Shown: in pieces, positions 15,163 through 24,186 of the stretch
Layout: the number at the start of each line of letters is the position of its first letter
Numbering within the stretch: the first letter of the stretch is position 1
Assembly (NCBI GenBank): GCA_900315505.1
Contig: OMZG01000001.1
Coordinates: forward strand, 1-64,000
Reading direction: 5' to 3'
Length of the DNA: 64,000 bases
Source: an uncultured Lachnospiraceae bacterium
GTDB taxonomy: Bacteria > Bacillota > Clostridia > Lachnospirales > Lachnospiraceae
Notes under the pieces: model-generated
Databases searched by the model: none
Told to the model about the DNA's origin: nothing
What the model saw: the letters and a program-made list of their open reading frames with translations, nothing else
Program-made: the position numbers and the translations under genes

Positions 15163-16455
15163 ATGACATATCAGGAAATGACAAAAGAAGAGCTTCTCGA
15201 GGAGAGGCAGTCTCTCCAGAAGGAGTACGATGCATGGAAGAGAAAGAATCTTTCACTCAATATGGCACGCGGCAAGCCGTCGAAGGCGCAGCTTGACCTG
15301 TCCAATCAGCTTATGGACGTGCTGAATTCCAACAGCTATTTCAATGACCAGACCGGTACCGACTGCAGGAATTACGGAGTCGGCGAAGGAATCCCTGAGG
15401 CGAAGGCCCTCATGGGAGAGATGAGCGAGGTGAGTCCTGATGATATGATCATCTTCGGGAATTCATCGCTCAATATAATGTTCGATTCGATAGCGAGAAG
15501 CTATGCGAAGGGCGTCTGTGGAAGCACCCCGTGGTGCAAGCTGGACAAATGGAAGTTCCTGTGTCCGGTGCCTGGGTATGACAGGCATTTCAGAGTGACA
15601 GAGTTCTTCGGCGCAGAGATGATCAATATCCCTATGACACCGGACGGACCGGACATGGATATGGTTGAGGATTATGTGAATAATGACCCGGCTGTCAAGG
15701 GTATATGGTGCGTTCCGAAGTATTCGAACCCACAGGGCTACAGCTATTCAGATGAGACTGTGAGACGCTTTGCGAATCTGACACCGGCAGCTTGTGACTT
15801 CAGGATATACTGGGACAATGCATATTCCATCCATCATCTCTATGATGAGCCTGAGAAGCAGGATGTGATCCTTGAGATCCTCGATGAGTGCCGCAAGGCC
15901 GGCCATCCTGATATGGTTTACAAGTTCATATCCACATCCAAGGTGACCTTCCCTGGCTCGGGACTCGCAGCTTTGGCAGCATCGAAGAGAAATCTCGACG
16001 ATGTAAGGAAGTATATGTCAGCCCAGACCATCGGCCACGACAAGCTGAACCAGCTGCGTCATGTGAGATTCTTCGGGAACCTGACTAATATGAAGCAGCA
16101 CATGAGAAAGCATGCAGCTATTCTCCGCCCGAAGTTCGAGGCAGTATGGGAGATTTTCGATAAGAAGCTTGGCGGACTCGGAGTCGGTGAGTGGACGAAG
16201 CCTAATGGCGGATATTTCGTATCATTTGATGCGCTTCCAGGTTGTGCGAAGAAGATTGTCGCCATGTGTGGGGACTGTGGCGTGACACTTACACCGGCAG
16301 GCGCTACCTATCCGTATGGCAGGGATCCGGAGGATAAGAACATCCGTATTGCTCCATCATATCCTCCTCTTGACGAGCTGAAGGAGGCTGCAGAGATCTT
16401 CACTATCTGTGTGAGAATCGTAAGCATTGACAAGATATTAGACAAAGCAGAATGA
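15163..16455 (+). CDS. PLP-dependent aminotransferase (class I/II fold, aspartate type)
   Basis: A 430-residue aminotransferase, probably acting on aspartate or a similar amino acid with 2-oxoglutarate. The N-terminus (LNMARGKPSKAQLDLSNQL) and overall layout match the atypical aspartate aminotransferase family PF12897. Visible fold-type I features are GNSSLNIMFD, KYSNPQGYSYS, WDNAYSIHHL and the PLP-binding Lys near residue 260 in ISTSKVTFPGSG. TTGGAGG lies upstream of the ATG. The following gene begins about 20 bp after the stop, so it may be cotranscribed with the signalling genes, though no functional link is evident. Confidence 0.88.
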   Translation: MTYQEMTKEELLEERQSLQKEYDAWKRKNLSLNMARGKPSKAQLDLSNQLMDVLNSNSYFNDQTGTDCRNYGVGEGIPEAKALMGEMSEVSPDDMIIFGNSSLNIMFDSIARSYAKGVCGSTPWCKLDKWKFLCPVPGYDRHFRVTEFFGAEMINIPMTPDGPDMDMVEDYVNNDPAVKGIWCVPKYSNPQGYSYSDETVRRFANLTPAACDFRIYWDNAYSIHHLYDEPEKQDVILEILDECRKAGHPDMVYKFISTSKVTFPGSGLAALAASKRNLDDVRKYMSAQTIGHDKLNQLRHVRFFGNLTNMKQHMRKHAAILRPKFEAVWEIFDKKLGGLGVGEWTKPNGGYFVSFDALPGCAKKIVAMCGDCGVTLTPAGATYPYGRDPEDKNIRIAPSYPPLDELKEAAEIFTICVRIVSIDKILDKAE

Positions 16456-16476
16456 ATGAAACGGAGAGGTTTCATA

Positions 16477-16845
16477 ATGAAAAGGATACTTATAGTAGAT
16501 GATGACCTTATCACCAGAAAGACAGCCGACTATATCCTGACGAAGGAAGGATATCAAGTGGATGCTGTGGAATCGGGGAACAGAGCTCTGACGAAGCTTT
16601 CACAGGAGTATTATGATCTCGTGCTTCTTGATATCGAGATGCCTGTGATGGATGGCTTCGAGACGCTCCGCTATATCAGGAACAATCCACCGACGAAGAA
16701 TCTGCCGGTGGCCTTCCTCACAGGGGATACATCTCAGGATTCCGTGATCCAGGCAGCCACGCTCAATGCGTCCGGATACATTGTGAAACCATTCATCCCT
16801 GAGAATCTGATTTCAAGAGTCCAGGAAATTCTTTCCGGTAAATGA
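16477..16845 (+). CDS. Stand-alone response-regulator receiver protein (CheY-like)
   Basis: A 122-residue single receiver domain with no output domain. The acidic pocket (IVDDD), the phospho-accepting Asp in LVLLDIEMPVMDG, the conserved Thr in AFLTGDTS and the Lys in YIVKPF are all present. The ATG at 16477 is preferred because GGAGAGG precedes it; an in-frame ATG at 16456 would add MKRRGFI. It overlaps the next kinase gene by 4 bp and is the likely shuttle or target of that kinase cluster. Confidence 0.9.
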   Translation: MKRILIVDDDLITRKTADYILTKEGYQVDAVESGNRALTKLSQEYYDLVLLDIEMPVMDGFETLRYIRNNPPTKNLPVAFLTGDTSQDSVIQAATLNASGYIVKPFIPENLISRVQEILSGK

Positions 16846-19568
16846 GTATGAAGCTTGATTACAATATTGATTATTCTATAGCTGCGGCGATTTTCCTCAG
16901 TATATTCCTTCTGTTCGTTATATTTTCCTATGATCTGAAGGTGAGGAAGAACCGCGGCTTTTTGTGGCTTATAATATTTATCCTGATCGCGGATATTTTC
17001 GACATCATCACGTCTTATACGATCAGCAATGCAGATGTAGTGCCAGTGATAGTAAATATCATTGTTAACGAGCTGTATTATATGGTGCTTGCGATGCTTG
17101 GATTTATTTTTCTCAGGTATTCGCAGGCAGTAGCGGGTGATGCATCGTACGATGATCGCGGGGAGCATTCTCTTCCACTGAAGAAGGTGCATATCATCCT
17201 TATGACGATATACCTTTCGCTTCTCGTGATCAATGTCCCGACGGGTATTCTCATGACATTCAGGGACGGGGAGTATATCCACGGACCGCTGTATTTCATT
17301 CTTTTCTTTTTCCCATATCTCGAGGTGGCATTTGCGTTCACGCGTGTGATCATGAGCGCTGACGAGTTCAAGCGTCGTGGCAAAAGAATCCTCGTGTGGA
17401 TCTATTTCGCATTCTGCGTGGCCGCAGCGGCACTCCAGCTGTTCGTATTCCCTAAGGTGCTCATATCTATTTTTGCAGTGGCAATAGGCCTCACCTTCCT
17501 CATGATACTCATGGAAACGCCTGACTACCAGGGAATGATGGCCGTCATGGAAAAGCTCCGCGATGCCCAGCAGCAGATGCGCGAGCAGGCAGATCTTGAG
17601 CAGAGGCGCAGCCAGTCGAAGACCGATTTCCTGCTGCATCTCTCGCACGAGCTCCGTACCCCGCTCAATGCGATAATCGGCTATTCCGAGCTGATCCTCG
17701 GAGATCATAAGAAAAAGGCTGCTGCCGAAGATGTGAAGAAGATCCGTACCGCGAGCCGCAATCTGCTGTCGATTGCTGACAGTATCAAGAATTTCATCGA
17801 GATCGAGGATGAAAATGTTTCCATCGAGAATGAGAATTACGATACTATCGAGCTGATCGAGGACATGAAGCGCAAGGTCGAATTCCTGAATGCTGACAAG
17901 AATCTGCGCCTGCATCTCCTTGTAGATCCTGATCTGCCGAGCACTCTGTATGGCGATGCGATCAGGATAAAGCAGCTGATGGATACACTCAATTCCAATG
18001 CCATCAAGTACACCCAGCATGGTGAGGTCGATATTTCCATAGAGTGGAAGGCAAATATAAGTGCGCTCACCTTCACGGTAGAGGATTCGGGCATAGGCAT
18101 GAAGCCGGCGGAGCTGAAGAGGATTTCAGAAAGCTTCTTCAAGGGAGACAGGAACGGCACGTCATCGGGTCTGGGTCTCGGCCTCGCCTTTGCGACGAAG
18201 CTGCTCGATCTCATGGGCTCGAAGCTGGAATACGAGAGTGCGTATAATGTAGGCTCGAGGTTCTGGTTTACCCTGAAGCAGGTGAATGTGAGCGATGATC
18301 ACATCGGCGAGGAAAAGGCCCTGGGCCTTGCTGACTTCACCGTGACGAAGCGTGAGACTGCGAAGAAGCTCGATGTGCTCGTCGTGGATGACAATCAGAT
18401 AAATATCGACATTACCGTGCGTCTGCTCTCTGCCGGCGGCTGTCATGTTGAGACTGCTATGAACGGCCAGGAGGCGATTGAGAGGATCAGGGCCAGACAG
18501 ACGGCCTACGATATCATTTTCATGGATCATCTGATGCCGGTGATGGACGGAGTAGAGGCTATGGATGCGATCAGGGCCGAGAATCTCTGCCCTGATACGC
18601 CTGTCGTGGCGCTTACTGCGAATGCCGTGACTGATGTGGAGAGAGAGTACAAGGCTCACGGATTCGCCACATACATGCTGAAGCCGGTGACACAGGATTC
18701 GCTTTTCGATACGATCGACAGGCTCTGTGGCACTGATTCCGAGACACATGAGGTGGTTCATGAGGAGACTGCTAGAGCACCCGCTGTTGCAGCGCCGGCT
18801 CTTTCTTCTGCTGAGAAAAGGGATCCGATGGATGCTCTCTCAGAATTCCTCGATACGAAGGCAGGGCTTCAGTACTGCGGCGGAATGCCGGACTTTTATC
18901 TCGATATAATAAACGACTATATCAACGGCGATAAGAGAGATGAGCTCTCGCAGCAGTTTGCGGATAAGGATTTCGACAATTACAGGATCGGCGTGCATTC
19001 GCTGAAGAGCAGCAGCAGGACCATAGGTGCGAATGAGCTTTCTGAGCGTGCGAAGAGTCTTGAGGATGCGTGCAAGTCCGGTGATCATGATTTCATCGAG
19101 AAGAATCATGATGCGGTGATGGCTGAGTACGGCGAGCTTCTCACCAGGCTTGACGCTGCCCTGCACCCGAAGGAGGTGGATGAGCCTGCCGCGCAGCCTG
19201 AGGAGAAGAAAGGCAAGGAGAGGGTGCTCCTGGCTGTGGGCTTCGATCTCGAGAGAAATATCCTCTCATATCTGCTTGGGAAGGACTACGATGTAATAGA
19301 GGCTCCTGACAGGGAATATGCATTTTCGCAGATTGAGAATGAAAAGCCGAGCCTTGCGATTTTTGACTCGGAGATGACCGTGGGACATGAGAATGAATTT
19401 GCAGAGCTTCCGGTGCCGCTTATTTTCCTGACTGATGAGAGAGACAGGCAGGCGAAGATCAGGAGCATTTCCTGCGGTGGCTCGGATATCATCGAGAGGC
19501 CGATCGACGAAAGCTTCATGAAGCGTCGTATCAGGGGTGTCCTGGCAACAACGGAGGCGGCTGTATGA
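16842..19568 (+). CDS. Multi-domain hybrid histidine kinase
   Basis: A 908-residue membrane phosphorelay kinase. Order: about seven membrane helices (12-225), a coiled coil, a HisKA dimerisation domain with the phospho-His H269 in HLSHELRTPL, a complete ATPase domain (N box NSNAIKYT, G boxes DSGIGM and GLGLGL), a receiver (510-628; D562 in IIFMDHLMPVMDG, K in MLKPV), an Hpt domain with H719 in GVHSLKSSSRTIGA, and a C-terminal receiver-like fold (about 793-900) whose acidic pocket is degraded (LAVGFD). All steps of a His-Asp-His relay are therefore in one chain. The ATG overlaps the preceding stop; an ATG two codons later is an alternative. Confidence 0.9.
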   Translation: MSMKLDYNIDYSIAAAIFLSIFLLFVIFSYDLKVRKNRGFLWLIIFILIADIFDIITSYTISNADVVPVIVNIIVNELYYMVLAMLGFIFLRYSQAVAGDASYDDRGEHSLPLKKVHIILMTIYLSLLVINVPTGILMTFRDGEYIHGPLYFILFFFPYLEVAFAFTRVIMSADEFKRRGKRILVWIYFAFCVAAAALQLFVFPKVLISIFAVAIGLTFLMILMETPDYQGMMAVMEKLRDAQQQMREQADLEQRRSQSKTDFLLHLSHELRTPLNAIIGYSELILGDHKKKAAAEDVKKIRTASRNLLSIADSIKNFIEIEDENVSIENENYDTIELIEDMKRKVEFLNADKNLRLHLLVDPDLPSTLYGDAIRIKQLMDTLNSNAIKYTQHGEVDISIEWKANISALTFTVEDSGIGMKPAELKRISESFFKGDRNGTSSGLGLGLAFATKLLDLMGSKLEYESAYNVGSRFWFTLKQVNVSDDHIGEEKALGLADFTVTKRETAKKLDVLVVDDNQINIDITVRLLSAGGCHVETAMNGQEAIERIRARQTAYDIIFMDHLMPVMDGVEAMDAIRAENLCPDTPVVALTANAVTDVEREYKAHGFATYMLKPVTQDSLFDTIDRLCGTDSETHEVVHEETARAPAVAAPALSSAEKRDPMDALSEFLDTKAGLQYCGGMPDFYLDIINDYINGDKRDELSQQFADKDFDNYRIGVHSLKSSSRTIGANELSERAKSLEDACKSGDHDFIEKNHDAVMAEYGELLTRLDAALHPKEVDEPAAQPEEKKGKERVLLAVGFDLERNILSYLLGKDYDVIEAPDREYAFSQIENEKPSLAIFDSEMTVGHENEFAELPVPLIFLTDERDRQAKIRSISCGGSDIIERPIDESFMKRRIRGVLATTEAAV

Positions 19569-20947
19569 GTGTGAGAGATGAACTGATAAGGAATATCACC
19601 TCGCAGGTGAATGTAAATATAGAGGAAGTGGCAGGAGTATTCGGAGTCATTCTGCTTATTTTCATCATGATAGACTGGAAGCATAATCTGGCCTCTTTCC
19701 GACTCCTGGCTATTGCCGCAGTGGCGAGTGATTTCATGGATCTGATCGCGACCTATGTGACCTTTACCATTGATGAGAACCTGTTCTTTGCACATTTCCT
19801 CGTGGTATTATTAAATACATTGAACTATTCTGGGTTCGGGTTCATTGCATATACCCTTTTCAGATATCTGAAGGCCTATGTGCGTCCGACGAGGCTGATG
19901 CACAGTATGACGAATGCCGTGGATATGATATTTGCTGTATATATCATGTTCCTGGGGCTCAGCGTGATCTGTCCGAGGCACTTCATCATCGATTATGATT
20001 TCGTCACGCAGAAATTTGTGCGTACTTCGATGTCGTATATCATAGGGTATGGGCTGCCGCTGTCGCTCGTGACTGTGACTATTCTGCTGCTCGTGCTGTA
20101 TAATAAGGAATTTTCGAATAAGCAGAAGAGGACGATCTTCTTAGGATATCTGCTCTGCGTGGTCGGGTGCGTGATACAGATGCTTGCAGATGCGAGGGTT
20201 CTCGTGGCGCATGGGATGGGCGTGCTAGCTGTCGTGGTGCTATACTTTTCTCTCGAATCACCTGACTACAAGCGGATGGCCGGGCTTCTGCGGGAAAGCC
20301 GCGAAGCTCAGGACAGGATAAAGGAAGCGCAGAGGGCGAGGGAGGATCTTTTCGCTGGAATGACGCACGAGATCAGGACGCCGCTCAATGCCGTGCTCGG
20401 TATCAACCAGCTGATCGAGGCAGAGGACAAGGACCCGACCGTGCAGGTTCTCACGAGGAAGATCAAGCGTGAGGGCGAGTCGGTGCTGACCGTAGTGACC
20501 CAGATCCTGAACCAGGCGAAGACCGAGGACGAGGAGCGGCATGCGGAAACAGGTATTCCGCAGCTTACGGACAAATATATCCTGAGCATTGACGACACTC
20601 CTATCAATCTGAAGATCATCGAGGGGCTGCTGAGCCAGACCGGTGCGAGTATCACCTCCGTGCGCAGCGGTAAGGAGGGCCTTGAGGAGATGGAAAAGGC
20701 TCACTTCGACCTCGTGGTGATCGATCACCAGATGCCAGGGATGGACGGCATGGCTACGATGAAGAGGATGCAGGAGAGTGATCTGAAGGGTGATACTCCT
20801 GTCATCATGGTGACAGGAAATGATGGAGAGGAGTACAGGAAAATGTACCGTGAGGCGGGCTTCGATGGATATGTGAAGAAGCCTGTGAAGCGCGAGGAGC
20901 TGTTCTCCGTGATCAATTCACTTATCGGAAGGGGGGAGAAGTCATGA
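19565..20947 (+). CDS. Kinase-like membrane protein with HisKA and receiver but no ATPase domain
   Basis: A 460-residue protein with seven predicted membrane helices (about 20-232), a coiled coil, a HisKA-type dimerisation helix with an intact phospho-acceptor H268 in MTHEIRTPLNAVLG, and then directly a receiver domain (about 338-455; SIDD pocket, D387 in LVVIDHQMPGMDG, K in YVKKPV). There is no N box or G box: only about 20 residues separate the DHp helices from the receiver. It cannot phosphorylate itself and must be phosphorylated in trans. It overlaps both neighbouring kinase genes by 4 bp. No frameshift is apparent, since the frame is continuous and the junction is in a normal linker. 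Confidence 0.85.
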   Translation: MSVRDELIRNITSQVNVNIEEVAGVFGVILLIFIMIDWKHNLASFRLLAIAAVASDFMDLIATYVTFTIDENLFFAHFLVVLLNTLNYSGFGFIAYTLFRYLKAYVRPTRLMHSMTNAVDMIFAVYIMFLGLSVICPRHFIIDYDFVTQKFVRTSMSYIIGYGLPLSLVTVTILLLVLYNKEFSNKQKRTIFLGYLLCVVGCVIQMLADARVLVAHGMGVLAVVVLYFSLESPDYKRMAGLLRESREAQDRIKEAQRAREDLFAGMTHEIRTPLNAVLGINQLIEAEDKDPTVQVLTRKIKREGESVLTVVTQILNQAKTEDEERHAETGIPQLTDKYILSIDDTPINLKIIEGLLSQTGASITSVRSGKEGLEEMEKAHFDLVVIDHQMPGMDGMATMKRMQESDLKGDTPVIMVTGNDGEEYRKMYREAGFDGYVKKPVKREELFSVINSLIGRGEKS

Positions 20948-22494
20948 GTCCGTTTTATGTACCGGTAAATATATATTTTAATCTGACGGCTGCTGTATTT
21001 GATCTCGTGCTTCTGATCTTCCTTGATCTGCAGTACGGGAATACGACTAAGCACAGCAGGGCCTTCAGGAACTGGCTCTTCGCTACGATGTTTGCCTCAT
21101 TTGCGGATGTGCTGCTGCATGCCCTGGCTTCCCTCACTGTGGTGCCGCACCTTGCTGCGAGATTCGGTTTCTGGCTGTCATTTTCGCTGATCGAGGTATC
21201 TGTCGTGGCGATGCTGCGATATATCTACATCTATTGCAGGGATAAGAAGAATAAATATACGAATGTGATGGTGGTCGTCGGGATTCTTGCCGCCGTCGTG
21301 ATCACGGGTGAGCTGTTCTTCAGTAATGCGCAGTTCGTGGTATGCTTCATCTCATTTTTCCTGTATATCTGCTTCCTCGCAGTGGAGTCGAGGGACTACA
21401 GGCAGATAAGCATCCTGATGGAGCGCGTCGAGAAGGAGAATCAGGAGGCCCGGTACGAGATCGATCAGAAGGAGAAGCTGTTCTCCGATGTGTCTGAGAA
21501 GATTTCTCTGCCGCTGCACCTGATCCGCGTGGATGCGATGCATATCGAGCAGGTATCCGGCAAGTCGCAGTCGAAGGAATATGCGAGACAGATTCTCTCA
21601 TCTGAGGAGATGCTGTCATTCCTGATCCGCGACATCTTCGATATGGTAAGCCTCAATGGCCGCAATCTCCAGCTGAATGAGCGCCGCTTCCACCTGTCCG
21701 AGCTCCTGAATGACATCAGGAATATGATGACCACTATGGCCGAGGAGAATGGGCTGTTCTTCGAGGTCACCACGTCCAATGACGTTCCTGATGTGTGGGT
21801 CGGCGATGATGACAGGCTGAAGCAGATCCTCATCAATCTGATCGGCAACGGCATCAAGTACACGAAGGAGGGCGGTGTAAGCCTCTACGTGACTGTCGAT
21901 GACAACATGAGCCTGCAGATGACGGTCTATGATACTGGTATCGGCATCCGTAAGGAAGATATGCCTTATCTCTTCGAGAAATATCATCGTTTCGACAAGA
22001 AAAAGAATGAGCATATCCAGGGCACGGGGCTGGGGCTCTCCATCGTCTCCTCGCTTGTGAACAGGATGAATGGAAATATAGAGGTGAAGAGCAGGTACGG
22101 CGAGGGCAGTCAGTTCATTGTGACGCTGCCGCTCAAGGTCGGTGGCAGGATCACGATTAAGCGTGGCAGCTTCCTCGATACTAAGGCCGGGCTGTCGTAC
22201 TTCTGCAACAGCATCGCTGACTACCGCACTGTACTCAATATCTTCCTTGACTATGCCCCGCATCTCGAGGAGGAGCTCAAGGGTCTCTATGGCCAGCCAG
22301 CTGCCGACATCTACAATGTCTGCCACCCGCTCGCCTACATGGCCCTGAACATCGGCGCTATGGAGCTCGCCGGCCGCGCCTTCTCCACGCAGCGTGAGGA
22401 AACACGCAAGACCAGCATGGAGGAGATCATCCCGGTGCTCGACGAGACCGTGTACAGGATCAGGGAGTACCTGGAGAGTATTAAGTTTATGTGA
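20944..22494 (+). CDS. Kinase-like membrane protein with ATPase domain but no phospho-His; degenerate Hpt
   Basis: A 516-residue protein. A membrane sensor with about five or six helices (10-150) and a coiled coil lead to a DHp-like region in which the usual SHE[IL]RTPL box reads SEKISLPL (184-191), so the acceptor His is missing. The ATPase domain is complete: N box LINLIGNGIKYT, DTGIGI and GTGLGLSIV. The C-terminus starts with FLDTKAGLSYF, the same words that open the Hpt domain of the 908-residue kinase, and keeps a His (H461, NVCHPLAYMALNIGA) but lacks the Hpt Lys. It is the mirror image of its neighbour, which has the His but no ATPase. Confidence 0.85.
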   Translation: MSPFYVPVNIYFNLTAAVFDLVLLIFLDLQYGNTTKHSRAFRNWLFATMFASFADVLLHALASLTVVPHLAARFGFWLSFSLIEVSVVAMLRYIYIYCRDKKNKYTNVMVVVGILAAVVITGELFFSNAQFVVCFISFFLYICFLAVESRDYRQISILMERVEKENQEARYEIDQKEKLFSDVSEKISLPLHLIRVDAMHIEQVSGKSQSKEYARQILSSEEMLSFLIRDIFDMVSLNGRNLQLNERRFHLSELLNDIRNMMTTMAEENGLFFEVTTSNDVPDVWVGDDDRLKQILINLIGNGIKYTKEGGVSLYVTVDDNMSLQMTVYDTGIGIRKEDMPYLFEKYHRFDKKKNEHIQGTGLGLSIVSSLVNRMNGNIEVKSRYGEGSQFIVTLPLKVGGRITIKRGSFLDTKAGLSYFCNSIADYRTVLNIFLDYAPHLEEELKGLYGQPAADIYNVCHPLAYMALNIGAMELAGRAFSTQREETRKTSMEEIIPVLDETVYRIREYLESIKFM

Positions 22495-22507
22495 GGGAGA
22501 TAATAGA

Positions 22508-22542
22508 AAAGACTGCCAAAATCTATGATTCCGGCAGTCTTT
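22508..22542. terminator. Bidirectional terminator between convergent genes
   Basis: AAAGACTGCC (22508-22517) and GGCAGTCTTT (22533-22542) form a perfect 10-bp stem with a 15-nt loop. It sits between the kinase operon and the convergent dipeptidase gene and can serve both. Confidence 0.8.
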
Positions 22543-22566
22543 CGTAATTCTATCAGATTGTGATTA

Positions 22567-23961
22567 TCATCCGCAGATTCTTGTGATTGCCTCTGCATAT
22601 ACCTCGACTGCTGTGATCAGATTGTCAATCGGCATGAACTCATCTGCACCATGCATTCTGGTGTCAATGCCAGGGAGCACAGCTCCGAAGGCCACGCCAT
22701 TCTTCAGGTCATGGACGTATGTGCCGCCACCGATACCTACGGCCTTGCCCTCGAGGCCGGTCACATCCTCGTATGCGCCGAGCAGCTTCTTCACGAAGTC
22801 TGAATCACCAGGTACATAGTGTGGAGGTACGATGCCAGGACTTAAGAAGGTGAAGCCTGCGTCCTCTGTAGTCTTCTTCGCTACGGCGAGGCAGTTGTCA
22901 TCATCTGCATTGAGTGGTGAGCGTGAATCGAACTGGAATGACATATGCTTTTCATCGACATTGAACAGGTCGAGAGTAGCAGAGAGTGACAGCCCTTCCT
23001 TATCAGTCATTGCGATTCCGAGGCCTGAGCCGTCATATACACCGTATGGGAAGAAGTCAAGCACCTTTTTGAAAAGCCGGTTTCTCTTATTATCAGCGAC
23101 CGGCAGGTGATCAAGCAGCATGAGAGAAGCAAGTCCTGCATTCACGCCGGTCTCAGGGGTGGATGCATGAGCGCTCTCACCTATGATCAGCACATGGGTA
23201 TCATCGCTTATCTCGTAGTCGATCGGAATCCTTTTCACAAGCTTCTCACAGGCATCGGTAAGCATAGCCTTGTCAGTGCGGGAGAATACGATCCTTGCAC
23301 GGTTAGGAACAGCATTGAGTGCCACACCGGCATCGAGTGATACGAGCTCCACGCCGCTTCCATCTATAGGGGCATCAGCCTCGAATTTTCCACGGAACTG
23401 ACCCTTCTCTATATTGATGAGTGGGAATTCAGCGTCAGGAGAGAAGGTGCATTCAGCCTCCTTTTCCTTAGCATAATACTTCGTGATATCGATAGAGCCG
23501 GTCTCCTCGTCAGAGCCCATGATGAGACGCACACCCTTTTTCAGAGGGATGCCGCATTCCCTGATGGCACGCATGGCATAGAGAGCAGTCAGAAGCGGCC
23601 CCTTGTCATCACTGGTTCCACGGCCCCAGAGCGAGCCGTCCTTCTCTATGACCCTGAATGGCTCTGTCACAGTCCATCCCTCGCCTGCAGGAACCACGTC
23701 CGTGTGGCCCAGCATATCGAGGTATCGCGGAAGTGACGGATCGAGGTCGGCTGCGATCACATAATTGTCATAGTTCGTCGTAGGGAAGCCGTATTTCTCG
23801 CACAGATCTCCGGCAGCGAGCAGCGCCCGCTTGCACTCCTGCCCAAATGGCGCATCACCATCCGCATCTGCAAGAACTGACGGGATAGCACACAGATCAG
23901 CGATATCCTTCTTCAGCTCGTCTATATGCTCCTCGGCATACTTCTTTATTCTTTCGTCCAT
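22567..23961 (-). CDS. pepV: M20-family dipeptidase (PepV-like)
   Basis: A 464-residue cytoplasmic dinuclear zinc aminopeptidase of the M20 family that cleaves dipeptides. Metal-site motifs are GHTDVVP (H86, D88), GRGTSDDKGP (D118/D119) and GSDEETGS with the catalytic E152/E153. The long insertion and overall length fit PepV/carnosinase-like dipeptidases rather than ArgE or DapE. The GAGG ribosome binding site is modest. It is transcribed alone from a good promoter at 24022-24050 and ends at a shared terminator. Confidence 0.9.
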   Translation of the reverse strand: MDERIKKYAEEHIDELKKDIADLCAIPSVLADADGDAPFGQECKRALLAAGDLCEKYGFPTTNYDNYVIAADLDPSLPRYLDMLGHTDVVPAGEGWTVTEPFRVIEKDGSLWGRGTSDDKGPLLTALYAMRAIRECGIPLKKGVRLIMGSDEETGSIDITKYYAKEKEAECTFSPDAEFPLINIEKGQFRGKFEADAPIDGSGVELVSLDAGVALNAVPNRARIVFSRTDKAMLTDACEKLVKRIPIDYEISDDTHVLIIGESAHASTPETGVNAGLASLMLLDHLPVADNKRNRLFKKVLDFFPYGVYDGSGLGIAMTDKEGLSLSATLDLFNVDEKHMSFQFDSRSPLNADDDNCLAVAKKTTEDAGFTFLSPGIVPPHYVPGDSDFVKKLLGAYEDVTGLEGKAVGIGGGTYVHDLKNGVAFGAVLPGIDTRMHGADEFMPIDNLITAVEVYAEAITRICG

Positions 23962-24021
23962 TTATTAAACCTCGTTTCTTTATAAAAATAGCGCCGGCGC
24001 CTTCCGATGCCAACGCCTGTT

Positions 24022-24050
24022 ATTATAAACCAATAGGTGAAACTAATCAA
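24022..24050 (-). promoter_or_regulatory. Promoter of the pepV-like gene
   Basis: On the minus strand TTGATT (24050-24045), a 17-bp spacer and a perfect TATAAT (24027-24022). The leader contains a GC-rich palindrome (GGCGCCGGCGC region, about 23991-24001). Confidence 0.75.
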
Positions 24051-24095
24051 ATAATCTGTAAATAAAACATTCTGATAATTAAATATATTGAACCA

Positions 24096-24126
24096 GATGA
24101 AAAAGAGGACTGTCCCCTTTTTCATC
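24096..24126. repeat. Palindromic repeat family A, copy 2 (variant)
   Basis: A 31-bp palindrome with the same outer arms as copies 1 and 3 (GATGAAAAAG...CTTTTTCATC) and a slightly different centre (AGGACTGTCCC). Followed by a T run, so it could terminate rightward transcription. Nothing is transcribed toward it from the left on the plus strand, so it is not simply a gene terminator. Confidence 0.8.
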
Positions 24127-24146
24127 TTTTTTTTGTGCGGGAAGTA

Positions 24147-24155
24147 TGTTATAGT
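24147..24155 (+). promoter_or_regulatory. Extended -10 promoter of the aldose epimerase gene
   Basis: TG-T-TATAGT matches an extended -10 element. No clear -35 is visible 17 bp upstream, where the T tract of the repeat lies. Confidence 0.4.
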
Positions 24156-24186
24156 TTTCTTTAGCGGTGGATGACTGGAGGAAACT

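Noticed and set aside
16734..18020. Long antisense ORF (428 codons) across the receiver and hybrid kinase genes
   Set aside because: It mirrors well-supported kinase domains on the other strand, has no ribosome binding site and its translation is rich in His and Arg without any domain, as expected of a shadow frame.
19565..20947. Frameshift or deletion artefact explaining the missing ATPase domain
   Set aside because: The frame is continuous, the gene has ATGA overlaps at both ends, and the neighbour shows the complementary loss, which argues for a real arrangement.
21616..22326. Antisense ORF of 236 codons opposite the His-less kinase-like gene
   Set aside because: The plus strand encodes a complete ATPase domain here; the opposite frame has no recognisable motif.
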